A model generated the notes under the pieces. It did no database searches, was not told the DNA's origin, and worked only from the letters and a program-made list of their open reading frames with translations. A program made the position numbers and the translations under genes. Of a stretch of 64,000 nucleotides of DNA, positions 10,521 through 22,731 are shown piece by piece (positions within the stretch are counted from its first letter, which is position 1; every line of letters begins with the position of its first letter). The DNA lies in assembly GCF_910594005.1 (NCBI RefSeq), contig NC_057818.1:53518001-53582000 (forward strand). Reading direction: 5' to 3'. This stretch comes from Cervus elaphus (lineage: Eukaryota > Chordata > Mammalia > Artiodactyla > Cervidae).

Positions 10521-10854
10521 TCTGTCATAAAAATAATATAATCCTTGATCACATCCTGGGCAAGCAGGGGCTGAAGCTGTTGTGACCACTGCTGTATCAA
10601 AGCACCCAGAAACCAGAAGGGACTACTGAACCATGTATTGTTTGAATGAACAAAGAACAGAAACAGGGTCCTCCAGCAAGCGACTTTACTACTGGAGCTG
10701 CTGCTTCCACATCTGTAACTGCCGAGGTTGTGAGAATTCAGTAAGACCACAGAGACATGTCTTGAGATGCATGGTTCGCTCATTCCTTGACTAACTACAT
10801 ATTAAGCATCTATTGTGTGACAGGCACTGGGGGATACGTGTGTGTGTGCGCGTG

Positions 10855-11071
10855 TTAAGTCGTTTCCGTCATGTCCGACTTTTTGCGATTCTATGGACCT
10901 TCGTCCACCAGGCTCTTCTGTCCATGGGATTCTCCAGGCAAGAACACTGGAGTGGGTTGCCATGCCCTCCTTCAGGGGATCTTCCCCACCCAGGAATCGA
11001 ACCTGTGTCTCCTATGTCTCCTGCATTGACAGGCAGGTCCTTTATCACTAGCGCCACCTGGGAAGCCCAAC
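10855..11071 (-). mobile_element. Bov-tA SINE
   Basis: Reverse copy: AAGTCGTTTCCGTCATGTCC to GCGCCACCTGGGAAGCCC. Confidence 0.87.
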
Positions 11072-11199
11072 TGGAGATACAGCTGACAGCAAACCAGACC
11101 AGGTCTCTGTACTGTGGCGCGAATGGTGTCATGGGAGACAGACGATAAGGAAAAAAACACAAATAAAAGAGTTCCAGACAGTCATTTATGCTCTGGAGA

Positions 11200-11230
<31 letters not shown>

Positions 11231-11384
11231 GGTGATGTGAAGTAGATGATGGAGGAGACCACACAGTCTCAGGAAAAGGGACTTCATAAATTTAAAAATA
11301 TGTATATATTACCATCAATGAGATAACTTTTATCAAAGTAGATTGAGCGCATACTATGAGCTAAATCCTCATAATTACCTTCCT

Positions 11385-11612
11385 CTTAGGGGCTGGTGTT
11401 AAAGAATTCGCTTGCCAGTGCAGGAACCGCAGCGGACACGGATTCCATCCCTGAGTTGGGAAGGTCCCCTGGAGAGGAAGATCCCCTGGAAGAGTAAACG
11501 GCACCCCACTCCAGTATTCTTGCCTGGGAAATCCCATGGACAGAGGAGTCTGGCGGACTACAGTCCACGGGGTTCGCAAAGAGTCGAACACTTAGCGACT
11601 GAGCATGCATGT
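11385..11612 (+). mobile_element. Bov-tA SINE
   Basis: GGGGCTGGTGTTAAAGAATT head to GAGTCGAACACTTAGCGACT end. Confidence 0.85.
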
Positions 11613-12339
11613 AGGTATCGATAGTTTATTTAACAGATGAAGGAGCTGAGGCCCCAGTGACACGGAGATGGCCTATGAAAATTTGTCTCTCAATCCAAGC
11701 GCAGAGAAGGTTTCTAGAAGGAAGCCAGCCTGGGCGGGACTCAGTTTCTCCCGAGGGAGAATGGAAATTACCAAAGAAACCTGCAACTCGTATCTTTTCC
11801 GCCAGGGGGCGATGGCATCCCACAAGAAGATTTGAGCTGTAGGGGCGCTGGAACAGGTACCCACCCTCGGGTAAGACCCCCCAGCGAAGGCGGCGGGCGG
11901 TCCCTTCCCATCTCCCGACCCGTTTCTCTCTCGCTGAAGTGAAGCAAAGGCCCCGCGGAGCGCGGTTCAGGTTAACTCTGAGCCTATTTGATTAGCTGAC
12001 AGGGGAGAAAGTTGCTCTCAGTTCTACAGTGTATTTTCCAAGTTGGATTCCTACTTTCAGTTCCCAAGTTGAACTTTCGGATCCTGAATTCGAATCTTTC
12101 CAGCTCCCAGAGTTGCGAGTTCGAGTCTAACAGCTGTCCGTACTGTATTCATTTCCCCATCCTTCTTCCCAAATACTCCAAGTTCAAAGTCCAGCCCCAA
12201 CCGAAGTTCCTGGGCAACTCCTCGGAGTCCAGACCTTGCCCCATTCCCAAACCTTCCCCTAACCCCAACTTCGACTTTCCTCTGAACCTCCAAAGGACTA
12301 GGGTGAGGATGGTGAACATAAGGACACCTCGCCCCTAAT

Positions 12340-12680
12340 GCCGCCCGAGAGACTCTGGGCGGGGGGCCGACTGCCGCCGGACCGAAGGCTCTGGAAGCGA
12401 GGGCGTGGCCGAGGGGCGCAGTGACCCGGCCAGCGTCCCCACCCGCCTCTAAACTTAGCCGCGGTGACGCGCGGCCCGGCTATCGCGGCGGGGCCGGGGA
12501 CGCAGGGGGGCCCGAGCGGAGGGGGAGCGGCTCAGCTCCGCTAGCCTCTATTTATAGAGCCCGGAACCCGAAATAGCGCCGAGCCGAGCGGCCGGGATGA
12601 CGCGGAAGCCGCCAGGGGCTGACTCACCCGGCCCGGAGCGGCGGCCCCCGGATGGGGGACAGTGAAGGCGCTGGACTCGA
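12340..12680. promoter_or_regulatory. Candidate activity-responsive enhancer A (MEF2, AP-1, CRE half-sites)
   Basis: A GC-rich unique island. It holds a perfect MEF2 motif CTATTTATAG (12548-12557), CCCGAAATAGCG just downstream, TGACGCGG (12598) and TGACGCGC (about 12464) CRE-like half-sites, and an AP-1 site TGACTCA (12620-12626). No open frame is credible. It lies about 29 kb upstream of FOSB and 6 kb upstream of ERCC1. An enhancer role is inference. Confidence 0.5.
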
Positions 12681-13275
12681 CCCCGCGCCATCCCGGGCAC
12701 CTCTTCTGCTGGGACGTCCCAGGTTTCCACGGGGCACTGTGGTTGGATACGCAGCAAAAAGGAGGATCTGCAGCACGAGAGACTGAAGTTAGATCACAGG
12801 TGGGACTTCCCTCAAAGAGCCCAGAATCAAGGAACTAACTTTATACAAGAAGAGGGGTTGGGGAGGAGGGGAGATGAACCAGATATACACACGTATTTAT
12901 CACCAGCAATAGGATTGAGGCGTCTTGGGGGCACAAAAATGGACACAACTGAGCCAAACCCCTGGGTCACAGCTGTTCCCCTCTCCACTTGCCATGGCTC
13001 CTTGCATGCTGTTCCCACTCCCTAGAAAGCCTTTCCCTGCCTCCCCAATCTTATGAACTCATGCTCCTCAGAGACCTGGTGCTAAGGGCAATCCCTCAAA
13101 TTAAAACTCTGACCCACTGGGCTGGGAGCCCCATGAGGGTAGGGCCAGGCGCTTCTCAGTCATCACCATTTTCCCAATATAAGATAGGCCTCTGGAGAAA
13201 TTAACTGCATGAATAAAAACTGTTGGTAATAAAATAAAATGACGTTTCCCAAACTATCACCGCAAATGTTGGTTG
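12681..13275. other. Unique intergenic DNA, no gene seen
   Basis: No repeat or coding signal that I can support. Confidence 0.5.
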
Positions 13276-13279
13276 TATG

Positions 13280-13680
13280 CTACATGCCAGGTTTGAGTCG
13301 GACAGTTATCTCCTATGGGTCTCACTACAACCTTAGGAGGGAAATATTTTTATTATTTTCATCATCACCAACCTCATGATGTTGCTGTCTTTTTTGTTTA
13401 GTCACTCAGTCGTGTCCAACTCTTTGTGACCCCATGGACTGTAGCCCGCCAGGCTCTCCTGCACACAGGATTTCCCAGGCAAGAATACAGGAGTGGGTTG
13501 CTATTTCCTTCTCCAGGGGATCTTCTCAAGCCAGGGACCGAACCTGCAGCTCCTGCATTAGCAGGCGGATGCTTTACCACTGAGCCATCCGGGAAGCCCA
13601 ATCCCATGTTAGCAATGAAGAAACTGAGGCTCAAAGAATACCTTACATGTCCTCAGAACTGTCTCCAAACCAGGTCCCCT
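13280..13680 (-). repeat. MIR fragment split by a Bov SINE
   Basis: CCTATGGGTCTCACTACAAC on the left and GAAGAAACTGAGGCTCAAAG on the right belong to reverse MIR; the SINE at 13398-13600 separates them. Confidence 0.55.
13398..13600 (-). mobile_element. Bov-tA SINE
   Basis: GTCACTCAGTCGTGTCCAAC to GAGCCATCCGGGAAGCCC. Confidence 0.87.
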
Positions 13681-14024
13681 GGCCCCAGAGATGTTCAGTT
13701 CCCAGGATACGGTGTTTAGTTTCTATAGGACCAAAAGGTAAGGGGTGATTCTCAAAGTGCAGTCCACTTGGGAGGCTCCCCAGCACTCTTTCTTGAGGTC
13801 CCCAGGGTCAGAATGATTGTCATAGTGCTGACACTTAACTCCCTTTTTCACTTTCCTTCTCAAATGTTCAGTGCAACCTGCAAAATATCTCAACACTGAG
13901 CACAGAAGCAGAGAAGACCTAGCTATCTTCTGTCCAGCCAGACATTAAAGTAATCTGTAAAACACTGCCCCTCTTCTTACTAAATGTTCTCTTTCTTTCA
14001 AGTACAGTTGGTTTGTTTGTTGGT

Positions 14025-14159
14025 TGGCTTTTTTTTTTTTTCTTTTTTTCCCCATGCCTCAAGGTTTGTGGGATCGCAGTTCCCTGACCAGGGATCGAAC
14101 CTGTGCCCCCTGCAGTGGAAACTCAGAGTCCTAACCACTGGACTACCAGGGAATTCCCC
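14025..14159 (-). mobile_element. CHR-type SINE
   Basis: Poly-T start, GACCAGGGATCGAACCTGTG, and end CTACCAGGGAATTCCCC. Confidence 0.82.
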
Positions 14160-14327
14160 AAAATATGTTTTCAATTTAAAATATAGGATTTCTGTTCACC
14201 TGATTTTTTAAAAACTATTTTCAAGTGAACCAATAAATAATCCTTAAATATCTCAGCTTCAATTCCTAACACAGTAAATATGGATAGATACAATCCATAT
14301 CAGCCAAAGTTCTTTGGAGTCCTCATT

Positions 14328-14634
14328 ACTTTTTATGTATTTATTTTTGCTGCGCTGAGTCTTCGGTGCTATGCCCAGACTTTCTCTAGTTTCAGCGAGC
14401 GGGATCCGCTCCTCACTGCGTTTCGAGGGTTTCCCATTGTCATGGCTTCTTTTGTCACAGAGCTCAGGCTGTAGGAGCTTGGGCTTCAGTAGCTGCAGCA
14501 CTTGGGCTCAGCCCAAGTTGAGACTCGTGGGTTTAGTTGCTCCTTGGCATGTGGAATCTTCCAGGACCAGGGATCAAACCTATGTCCTCTGCATTGGCAG
14601 GTGGACTTATCCATTGTGCCACTAGGGAAGTCCA
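14328..14634 (-). mobile_element. CHR-type SINE, long form
   Basis: TTATTTTTGCTGCGCTGAGT through CAGGGATCAAACCTATGTCC to CCACTAGGGAAGTCC. Confidence 0.8.
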
Positions 14635-14754
14635 GTCCTCATTACTTTTTAGGAGCGTAAGCGACCTTGAGACCAAAAGCTTAAGAATCACTGAACTAAT
14701 AGTCATACATACCTAAGTGTTATATGAAAGACAAGAGTATGAAACATCATTTTA

Positions 14755-15150
14755 ACTGGGGGTGGGAAAATGGGAGGGCGGGAGAGTTTTTTTCTGTCAA
14801 AGAAACGTTAAAGAGATCTACAGGATGACTGGCAATCAGCGAGGTGAAGGGAGGAGAGTTTTCAAGGCAGTGGGAACAGTTTGTGCAAAGCCCCTGTGGT
14901 AGGAAATTGCTAAGCCTACAAAGATGAAACACACGGAGTGAGGGGGAGAGTGGCAAGAAATAAGAGCAAGCAGTCAAGGGACCAGATCATGTAGGATTGC
15001 AAAGGCCATGGTAAGAATTTTGGATTTTATTCTGAGTAGAGAATGGTCAAGGATGGAAGCCGGAAGCCCAGCAGGGAAGTGATCTCAGTTGTCCAGGGAA
15101 GATCAGATAGTAGTCTAGATGAGGGTGATGGGAAGTCAAGAGAAATGCTT
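14755..15150 (-). repeat. L2 fragment
   Basis: CAGTTTGTGCAAAGCCCCTG and TTGCAAAGGCCATGGTAAGA phrases in reverse L2 order. Confidence 0.65.
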
Positions 15151-15360
15151 GGGGCCTTCCCTGGTGGTCCAGTGGTTAAGAATTCACCTTGCAATGCAAG
15201 GGACACCAGTCTGATCCCTGGTCCAGGAAGATCCCACATGCCAAAAAGCAACTAAGTCCCAGTGCCACGACTACTGAACCTGTGCTTTAGAGCCCTCAAG
15301 CTGCAACTACTGAACCCACGTGCTGCAACTATTGAAGCCCCATCACCTAGAGCCGATGCT
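15150..15360 (+). mobile_element. CHR-type SINE
   Basis: GGCCTTCCCTGGTGGTCCAG head and a body with TGAACCCACGTGCTGCAACT. Confidence 0.82.
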
Positions 15361-15611
15361 TATCTTGTTTCTATTATAATTTCTAGTTGATTAATGTTAC
15401 TATTATCAGTTGGCCAGGCAATCTGGCCTAATTCTCAGTTTAAAATAGTTTGTTGATTCTCTTAGCCTTTCTTTGAGATGGTAGCATTATCTCTTGCCTT
15501 CCCATCTTTATATCTCATTTATTTTTCTTGTCCTATAGCATTTGCAAAGACTTTCAAATGACAAAGTTGATCAGTCCTCATGTACTCCACATCACAGCCT
15601 TCTGAGAAGAC

Positions 15612-15804
15612 TTCTTTTTTTTTTTGCTGTATCAGGTCTCAGTTGTGGTGTGCTGGCCCTAGAGCAACATGGGCTTAATAGTTTCGACGTGCAGGATTAG
15701 TTGCCCTGTGGTATGTGGGATCTTAGTTCCCCGACCAGAGATCAAACCTGCATCCCCTGCATTGGAAAGCAGATTTATAACCAATGGACTGCTCGGAAAG
15801 TCCC
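15612..15804 (-). mobile_element. CHR-type SINE
   Basis: Poly-T, GATCTTAGTTCCCCGACCAG, end GACTGCTCGGAAAGTCCC. Confidence 0.78.
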
Positions 15805-16301
15805 TGAGATGACTTATCTTGTTATTCCTATTTTGTAGAAGGAGAAAGCGAGGTATAGGGAGGCTAGTCTCTTGATCAAGGCCACACAGCAAAGAAGCAA
15901 ACAAACCAGGTCTCCAACAAAAGCTTGTGTTCTAACCACTGCCTTAAAAGAAAACTCAACAGGCATCCTGTATTTTTTTTTAAAACAGGCAAAATACCTT
16001 GTGAGTTTCCACAGTGGCCCCTGGATCTTGAATGAGGTTCTGGGGACCTGAGATCTGATTCTGACTCTGCCTTCTTTTTGAGCCTCAGTTTTCTCCTTTG
16101 AGACAGCATTTGAAAGCCACAGAAACTCTGTCTTCAGGGTGTAAGGGGACAGGCCCCCAAACAGACTGTATTCATTTCCTGTGACTGCCTAACAAATTAC
16201 CACAAACTTGGTGGCTTAAAACAACAGAAATTTATTCTCTCTCAGTTCTGGAGACCGGAAATCCTACTATAAAGCAAAATATCAGCAGGGTCACACTCCC
16301 T

Positions 16302-16622
16302 CTTTTTTTTTTTTTTTAACTTTTCTTCTTATCACTTTCATCTATTTATCTCTGGTTGCACTGCATTTTCGTTGCTGTGCTCCGACTTTCTCTAGTTCCG
16401 GCCGGTGGGGGCAGCTCTTGTTGCGGTGCCGGGGCTTCTCATCACGGCAGCTTCTTTTGATGCAGAGCACGGACTCTAGATCGATGACTCAGTAGTTGTG
16501 GCACTCAAGCTTCTTCGTTGCTCCGAGGCATGTGGAATTTTCCTGGACTAGGGATCGATCCCGCGTCCCCTGCCCTGGGAGGCAGATTCTTAGACCATTA
16601 GACCACCCTCTGAATTTCCTAG
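16302..16622 (-). mobile_element. CHR-type SINE, long form
   Basis: Poly-T, TCTGGTTGCACTGCATTTTC, TAGGGATCGATCCCGCGTCC. Confidence 0.78.
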
Positions 16623-16873
16623 GGGAAGATCCTTCCCTGCCTCTTCCAGCTTCTCGTGGCCCCAGCTTCTCCTGGGCTTGTGACTCCATCAGTCTCCTTT
16701 CTCCCTCCATTTCCACACGACCACATCTTCTCTAATCCGTCTCCAGTTTCCCTCCGCTGTTCTCTCTCTTCCTCTCTTTTAATACCTACTGCTCCATTTA
16801 TTGAGGTCTTCCCTAATTTCTCTCAGCAATGTTTTATTAGCTTTCAGTGTACAGATCTTGCACATCTGTTATT

Positions 16874-16988
16874 GTTATTTTTTGACCATGCTGCAAGGCA
16901 TCCAGGATCTTAGTTCTCTGACCAGGAACTGAACCTGTGCCCCGTGCAGTGGAGGTGTGAGCCCCAACCCCTAGACCTCCAGGGAATC
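16874..16988 (-). mobile_element. CHR-type SINE
   Basis: TTTTTTGACCATGCTGCAAG and CAGGAACTGAACCTGTGCCC. Confidence 0.75.
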
Positions 16989-17464
16989 TCCTCCCCTCCA
17001 CTGGCTTTCTCTTGTAAAGACACTTGGGACCACTTGGATAATCCACAGTGATATCATCTCGAGATCCTAACCTTAATTATATCTGCAAAGACCCTTTTTC
17101 CAAATAAGTTCCCATTCACAGATCTCAGGTGGATTTATCTTGGGTTGGACAGGGGCACATCATTCAACCCATTACACAGATCAAAACAGAAAAATGAGAA
17201 CAGGAAAATACATGGCAGAGTTTAGACCGGGAGGTGTCGAAAGCTTTGTGATTGTACACACCTGTTCCAGTGGGGAATATTAGCACGTGCCCTCGAGAGC
17301 CCAGAGTGGTCCAGGTGTCCTTCAGATGATGGTTAGAAGTCGGGTATGTCCACCATGCTCTGACATTTCCAAGAGGATGGGAAGTCTTTAAGGGAGTTTT
17401 TCATTCTTCAACTCTTAAAGTGGAGTTGAGAGATTTTCTCACAAAATTCCAAATAATAATAAAA

Positions 17465-17650
17465 GTCAAACACTTGTACAGCACTTAGTATGTGCCAAGT
17501 CTTATTCTAAGTGCTTAAATATCTATTAATTCATTTAATCCTCACAAAACCCCCTCTGATGTCTTGCCGATTCTCCTTTCATAGAGGAATAAGCCAAGGT
17601 GCAGAGAGGCCAGAGTTTCAGTTTGGAAGTTTCAGAGTCTGAACCCTGTA
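17465..17650 (-). repeat. MIR fragment
   Basis: TATGTGCCAAGTCTTATTCT and TTCATTTAATCCTCACAAAA, reverse MIR. Confidence 0.6.
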
Positions 17651-17937
17651 GTCTGGCTTCAGAGTCTAGGTTCTTGATGTGAAGCCTTGCTGTCACCTGG
17701 AGGCACACCATCTCATGTGAAATCTGAACTCTGAGGAAGCCATACTCCCAGATCCCTGATCAGGCATTGGCTACTGCTTGATGTCCAACATGGCTACACG
17801 TGGCTCTTAAGCACTTGATACATGGCTGGTCCACAATGAGATGTGTCGTGAGGGTAAAATCCACATCACATGTCATATACTTAGTGTGATAAAAAAGAAA
17901 AAAAACAGAACAGAAACTATCTCGTTAAGAAAGCTGC

Positions 17938-18225
17938 TGGACTTCTCTGGTGGTCCAGTGGTTAAGAATCTGCCTGCCAATGCAGGGGACACAAGTTCTA
18001 CCCCTGGTCCAGGAAGATTCCACGTGCCCTGGGGCAGCTAAGCCTGTGCACAACTATGCAGCCCGCACAGTCTAGAGTCCACGCTCTACAACAAGCAAGC
18101 CACCGCAATGAGGAGCCTGTGCTCTGCAACCAGAGACGCCCCTGCTCACCGCAACTAGAGAAAGCCCATGAGCAGCTACAAAGACCCCGCACAGCCAAAA
18201 ATAAATAATTGTTTTTAAAAAAGAA
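17938..18225 (+). mobile_element. CHR-type SINE, full body
   Basis: ACTTCTCTGGTGGTCCAGTG head, extended body, AAAATAAATAATTG tail. Confidence 0.82.
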
Positions 18226-18249
18226 GACTGCTGATATTAAGCACATGTT

Positions 18250-18695
18250 GAAATAATATTTTGCATCTATCTGGTTAAATAAAATACAGGAACAAAATTA
18301 TTTTCACCTGTTTCTTTTGGCTTTTGTAGGGGAGGTACTAGGGCATTCAAGCTCACGTCCTATTTCTTGTGGACAGCGCTGGTCCATGGGATTTGCTGTC
18401 TTTCCATCTGGGAGGGCATCAGATGATGGGGTGCCACTTGTTCCAGGGGTCACTGAGCCTCAGGATTTCTTGTGATTGTTCTGGAACAATCCATGTCAGA
18501 AGCAGGTTCAAACAGAGCGACTGAGGCTCACGTCAAAAACTTGGCCTTAAAGGATGCTCTCAAATTCCTCTCTGCACCAGACCCAGGTGAAGAAGCTACT
18601 TAGCCAGGAGAGACCACAGCGCCAGGCAGGACTTTGCAGCCACTCGATGTACAGAGTACATTTTTTATTCACAAATATTTATATACACGCGTGCC
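18250..18695. other. Unique intergenic DNA, no gene seen
   Basis: No coding signal or recognisable repeat. Confidence 0.5.
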
Positions 18696-18699
18696 TTTA

Positions 18700-18926
18700 T
18701 TGAGCTTTCCAGGTGCCGCTAGTAATAAAGAATCCGCCTGCCAAGGCAGGAGATCTAAGAGACGCAGGTTCAATACCTGGATTGGGAAGATCCCTTGGAG
18801 GAGGGCATAGCAACCCACTCCAGTATTCTTGCCTGGAGAATTCCATGGACAGAGAAGCCTGGTGGGCTTCGATCTACAGGGTCACAAAGTGTTGGACACC
18901 ACTGCAGCAACTTAGCACGCACGCAT
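18700..18926 (+). mobile_element. Bov-tA SINE
   Basis: AGCTTTCCAGGTGCCGCTAG head and CCATGGACAGAGAAGCCTGG body. Confidence 0.86.
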
Positions 18927-18972
18927 GTGACCTTATTAAAAGCATTATAAAAACTTACAAAATGGAGATGAA

Positions 18973-19100
18973 GGGACTTCCCTGGTGGAACAGTGGTTAA
19001 GACTCCACGTTTCCAACACAGGAGGTGCAGGTTTGATCCCTGATCAGGGAACTGAGATCCTACATGCTGGGTGGCATGGGCAAAAAACAAACAAAAATAA
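18973..19100 (+). mobile_element. CHR-type SINE
   Basis: GGACTTCCCTGGTGGAACAG head, A-rich tail. Confidence 0.82.
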
Positions 19101-19379
19101 AAACCCTTGAAACAAACAAAACAGAGAGAAAACACTCCTGGATGAACCGGGCTGCGTGAGGTTACAAGTTCAAAGTCTGACTCTGTCCCCTCCCTGGCTG
19201 GGATTCCTTCCATGAGTCCCAGTTTCTTCATCCAGAAACTGGAAGTGTTTGTTCCTGTGCCCGAAGGGTTTGGGGGGAAGTCAGTAAGGCCGTGCGTGCA
19301 AAGGGCCTGGCACGCTGCCAGGCAGAGAATGAACTCCAACAGCCACCAGGTTACTTGAGAGGCTGGGACCTGGCTTAGG

Positions 19380-19880
19380 TTGGAGGGAGTCGCGTCAGGT
19401 TTCTCAGCAGAGGGGATCGCTGTGTTGGACCTCAAAGCACGGAGCACTATTCACTGGGTGGAGAAGGATGGGAAAGGCACTTGGGCAGAGACAGCCGAAT
19501 GTTTGAGTCGGGAGACATGCACGAGGCACTGGAGAAAGGCGAGCTGTTCGAGTATTGTTTGAAGGTGAAGTGGCGTGTGTTAGGGAAGGGGGGGGGGCAA
19601 GAGACGGAGTTGAATAAAGCAGCAGGCCACGGAAGGCCTTGCAGATCACAGGACCAGAGCAATGGGGAGCCACAGCAGGCTCTGAGCAGGGGAGAGACCT
19701 GAAAAGAGCGGGTTTGTGGTTTAGTAAAATCCTTGCAGGTGGGAAGGGGCAGACCCATGGCAGGAAACCAGGGATGAGTGTAGATATGAAGGAAGAAGTG
19801 GGGAAAGGGGGCCAAGGAGGCAGCTGGGTCAGAGTAAGGAGGAGGAGGAAGGAGAACACATAAAATCTTTAAAAGATAGA
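19380..19880 (-). repeat. L2 fragment
   Basis: GCCACGGAAGGCCTTGCAGA, CAATGGGGAGCCACAGCAGG and CAGGGGAGAGACCTGAAAAG, reverse L2. Confidence 0.65.
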
Positions 19881-19887
19881 ATGGAGG

Positions 19888-20180
19888 GAGGAATTCTCTG
19901 GTGGTCCAGTTGTTAGGAGTTGGCCTGCCAATGCCGGGGACACAGTTACCCCTGGTCTGGAAAGACCCCACATGCCACAGGACACCAAGACTGCCACAAC
20001 TGCCAAGCCCACGTGCTGCAACTACTGAAACCGGTGTGCCCGAGAGCCCGTGCTCTGCAACAAGAGGAGTTACCGCAGTGAGAAGCCCGGGCATGGAAAC
20101 TAAAGACTTTGCTGCAACTAAGAAAGCCCGAGCACAGCAATGAAGACCCAGAGCAGTCCAAAAAAAAAAAAAAAAAAAAG
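19888..20180 (+). mobile_element. CHR-type SINE, full body
   Basis: GGAATTCTCTGGTGGTCCAG head and poly-A tail at 20161-20179. Confidence 0.83.
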
Positions 20181-20185
20181 AATAG

Positions 20186-20306
20186 AGGAATTCCCTGGTG
20201 GTTCAGTGGTTAGGAATTCTGAGCTTCCATTGCAAGGGGCACAGGTTTGATCCTTGATTGGGGAACTAAGGTCCTACAGGCTGCACAGTGTGGGGGGAAA
20301 AAAAAA
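20186..20306 (+). mobile_element. CHR-type SINE
   Basis: GGAATTCCCTGGTGGTTCAG head, directly after the poly-A of the previous copy. Confidence 0.83.
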
Positions 20307-20309
20307 AGA

Positions 20310-21425
20310 ATGGAGATGAGTGATAGGCTATGGGAGGTAAGGGGAGGGAGGCACCAACAGGACTCTGGTCCAAGAGACAGGGTCCAGGTGGGACTAAGTG
20401 GAAGCTGGGGGCCTGGGAGAAGGAACCACAGGCGTAGGAGGAAGATATTGAGGACAGGGTGAAATTCTGTGGGACAACCAGGGGGAGGCATCCAAGAAGC
20501 TTCTAGATACATGGGTCTGGAGTGCAGGAGAGATGGCGAAGCAGAGGCTGGGAGGCAGGCAGAGCTCAGACAAGGCTGAAATCCTGACAGTGGGAGAAAG
20601 TGGAGGGTGCAGTAGGGTAAACCCATCATCAGCCAGTGATGAAAGTGAAAAGCAGTCCTTCCCAGAACAGTAGGCTCGGAGTTGGGTTCTCATTCTGGTC
20701 TATACCTGGGGACAGGATGATGAGCAGACCCAGAGCCACCACAGGAGTGCCTGCCCGATGAGGGGTGGGGGCTCAGGTGTATACAAGCAGTCCATGCCTC
20801 CATGGGTGTGTGTGTGAGTGTGTGTGTGTGTTTAATGAATGGGTACTTCAGGGGGTATAGTTATCCACTGCCAAGGACTAGAGGTGGTGGAAACTTCCTG
20901 GTTGTGGGGGTGGTTAGAAAGCAAAAGTGAATTAATTAGGAGTCTCTCAGTTTCAAATGCAAACTGGCTCAGGGAAGTGTATTGGCTCACATATTCAAAA
21001 GGTCAAGGAGTAAAATCAGCTTCAGTCACAGCTTGATCCAGGAGCTTAAACAATGATATGAAGTCACTGTCCCATATCTGGGTTTCTTATTTCTCTAGTT
21101 TTCTCCTCAGGAAGACATTCCTTGAAGCAGCAAAGACAGCCCTAACAGCTTTAGGCTCATATCTCACCCTCTTAGCCATCCCAGAGGGAAGAAAGGGTTC
21201 CTGCTCAAGGGTTCATCATTCATTGTCTTAAATGGGCCACATACTCACCTCTGACCCGATCACTGTCCTCAGAGGCCAGCCCAATTGGAACACTCTGACT
21301 GGCTGGACCTAGGTCAGGTGTCCTTCTCTGGAACCAGGATGGGGTGAGCCCCAAGACAATCAGGTGAACTGAACCTGAAAAAGGGGTGGTTTCCCGAAAA
21401 AACAAGTAGAAGTTCAGCAAAACTA
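20310..21425. other. Intergenic DNA, no gene seen
   Basis: A short (TG)n run at 20806-20830; otherwise no supportable feature. Confidence 0.5.
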
Positions 21426-21449
21426 TAGCTACTCATGTGGCTGGAAGCA

Positions 21450-21625
21450 AAGGGAGATGGGAAAACAGATTTTCTCATCTGTTAATAGGGTGTGGGATTA
21501 TGATCTCACCTCTGAGTGTCAGGATGAGGATTATATGAATTAATGCAGGTGAGACATTTAGTAGACTGCTCAGTAAAAAGTAGGTGCTGGATAAGAGGTA
21601 GCTATTATTTAAAAACCAGTAATCA
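21450..21625 (+). repeat. MIR fragment
   Basis: TTTCTCATCTGTTAATAGGG and AAAAAGTAGGTGCTGGATAA. Confidence 0.5.
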
Positions 21626-21887
21626 GTATTACTATTATTGATGATGAATGGCATCTATCTGCTGGGAGGTAATGAGCACCCAGGCTCAGGAGGAAACCAA
21701 TCTGAAGCTGAGCAATCAGTTCAGTGAAAACTCATGCAATCTACACTATACAAGCTCAGCCCCCTAGTGATTCTTCTCTGGGTTTCTGTTTCCAAGTCTA
21801 TGAAATGGGGTAAGGGGACTGAATGAAACCAGATCATTTTAGAGTGTCACCTCCTTAGAAAAAGGCTTCCCCTGGATTACTCTTACA

Positions 21888-22103
21888 GTGTGTGGGTGCT
21901 CAGTCCCATCCAACTCTGCAAACCCCACGGACTGTAGCCAGCCAGGCTCCTCTGTCCATGGAATTTTCCAGGCAAGAATACTGGAAACGGGTTGCCATTT
22001 CCTACTCCAGGTGAACCTTCCCTACCCAAGGATGGAACCCAAGTCTCCTGCGCCTCTTGCATCAGCAGGAGGATTCTTTTATCACTGAGCCATCTGGGAA
22101 GTC
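21888..22103 (-). mobile_element. Bov-tA SINE
   Basis: GTGCTCAGTCCCATCCAACT to GAGCCATCTGGGAAGTCC. Confidence 0.83.
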
Positions 22104-22195
22104 CACTTTTACCAAAGCATTCCTCTAATTATAATAGATCCTCCCATTTTATTTTCTTAACAGTGCTTACCACAATCTGAAATCATCTTACGGTC

Positions 22196-22319
22196 TTTGG
22201 GGGGGGGGGAGGGGCATGCCATATGTCATGCGAAATCTTAAGTTCCCCAACCAGCAATCGAACCCATGCGTCTGAAGTGGAAGGACAGTCTTAACCACTG
22301 GACCACCACGGATGTCCCA
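22196..22319 (-). mobile_element. CHR-type SINE with target duplication
   Basis: Reverse copy flanked by AAATCATCTTA on both sides (about 22181 and 22319), inserted in an L2 remnant. Confidence 0.78.
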
Positions 22320-22334
22320 AATCATCTTATTTAT

Positions 22335-22465
22335 TCAGTCACCCCCATTAGAATGTCAGCCCCACAACACCAAGGATATTTGAGGTCTGTCTCGTTCACT
22401 GCTGTGTCCTCATCACCTAGCATGTTGCCTGGTACACACTAAGCCCTTGATAAATACTTGTCCAG
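22335..22465 (+). repeat. L2 3' end
   Basis: TAGAATGTCAGCCCCACAAC, CGTTCACTGCTGTGTCCTCA and AAGCCCTTGATAAATACTTG. Confidence 0.6.
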
Positions 22466-22731
22466 TGACTAGCTAGATGCTCTTTATAAAAATATAGGGT
22501 GCCTAGTTTTCTGATAGGTAGTGAGTTCTCCATGAAGAGAAGTGCTGGAGGTGAAACTGAACGAGCAGTACCTTGCAATTCATGATGCGAGACCCCCAAC
22601 CCAGTTCATGTCCGGGCCTCAGCTTCCTCATTTATAAAATGGGTGTGTGGCCAGCCGGGGGTGTGTGGGGGGGTGGTTTGTGGGGGTGTGTGAACTCCTG
22701 GCCCGGCCCTTGCCTGCGATCCCCGCAGGGG

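Larger units (their letters stand above)
16165..17175 (-). mobile_element. MaLR/MLT1-like LTR, split by SINEs
   Basis: ACAACAGAAATTTATTCTCT on the left and GGTTGGACAGGGGCACATCA on the right resemble reverse MLT1-type LTR sequence. SINEs at 16302-16622 and 16874-16988 interrupt it. Family assignment is tentative. Confidence 0.45.

Noticed and set aside
19404..20094. 150-215-codon minus-strand frames
   Set aside because: They translate L2 and SINE sequence.
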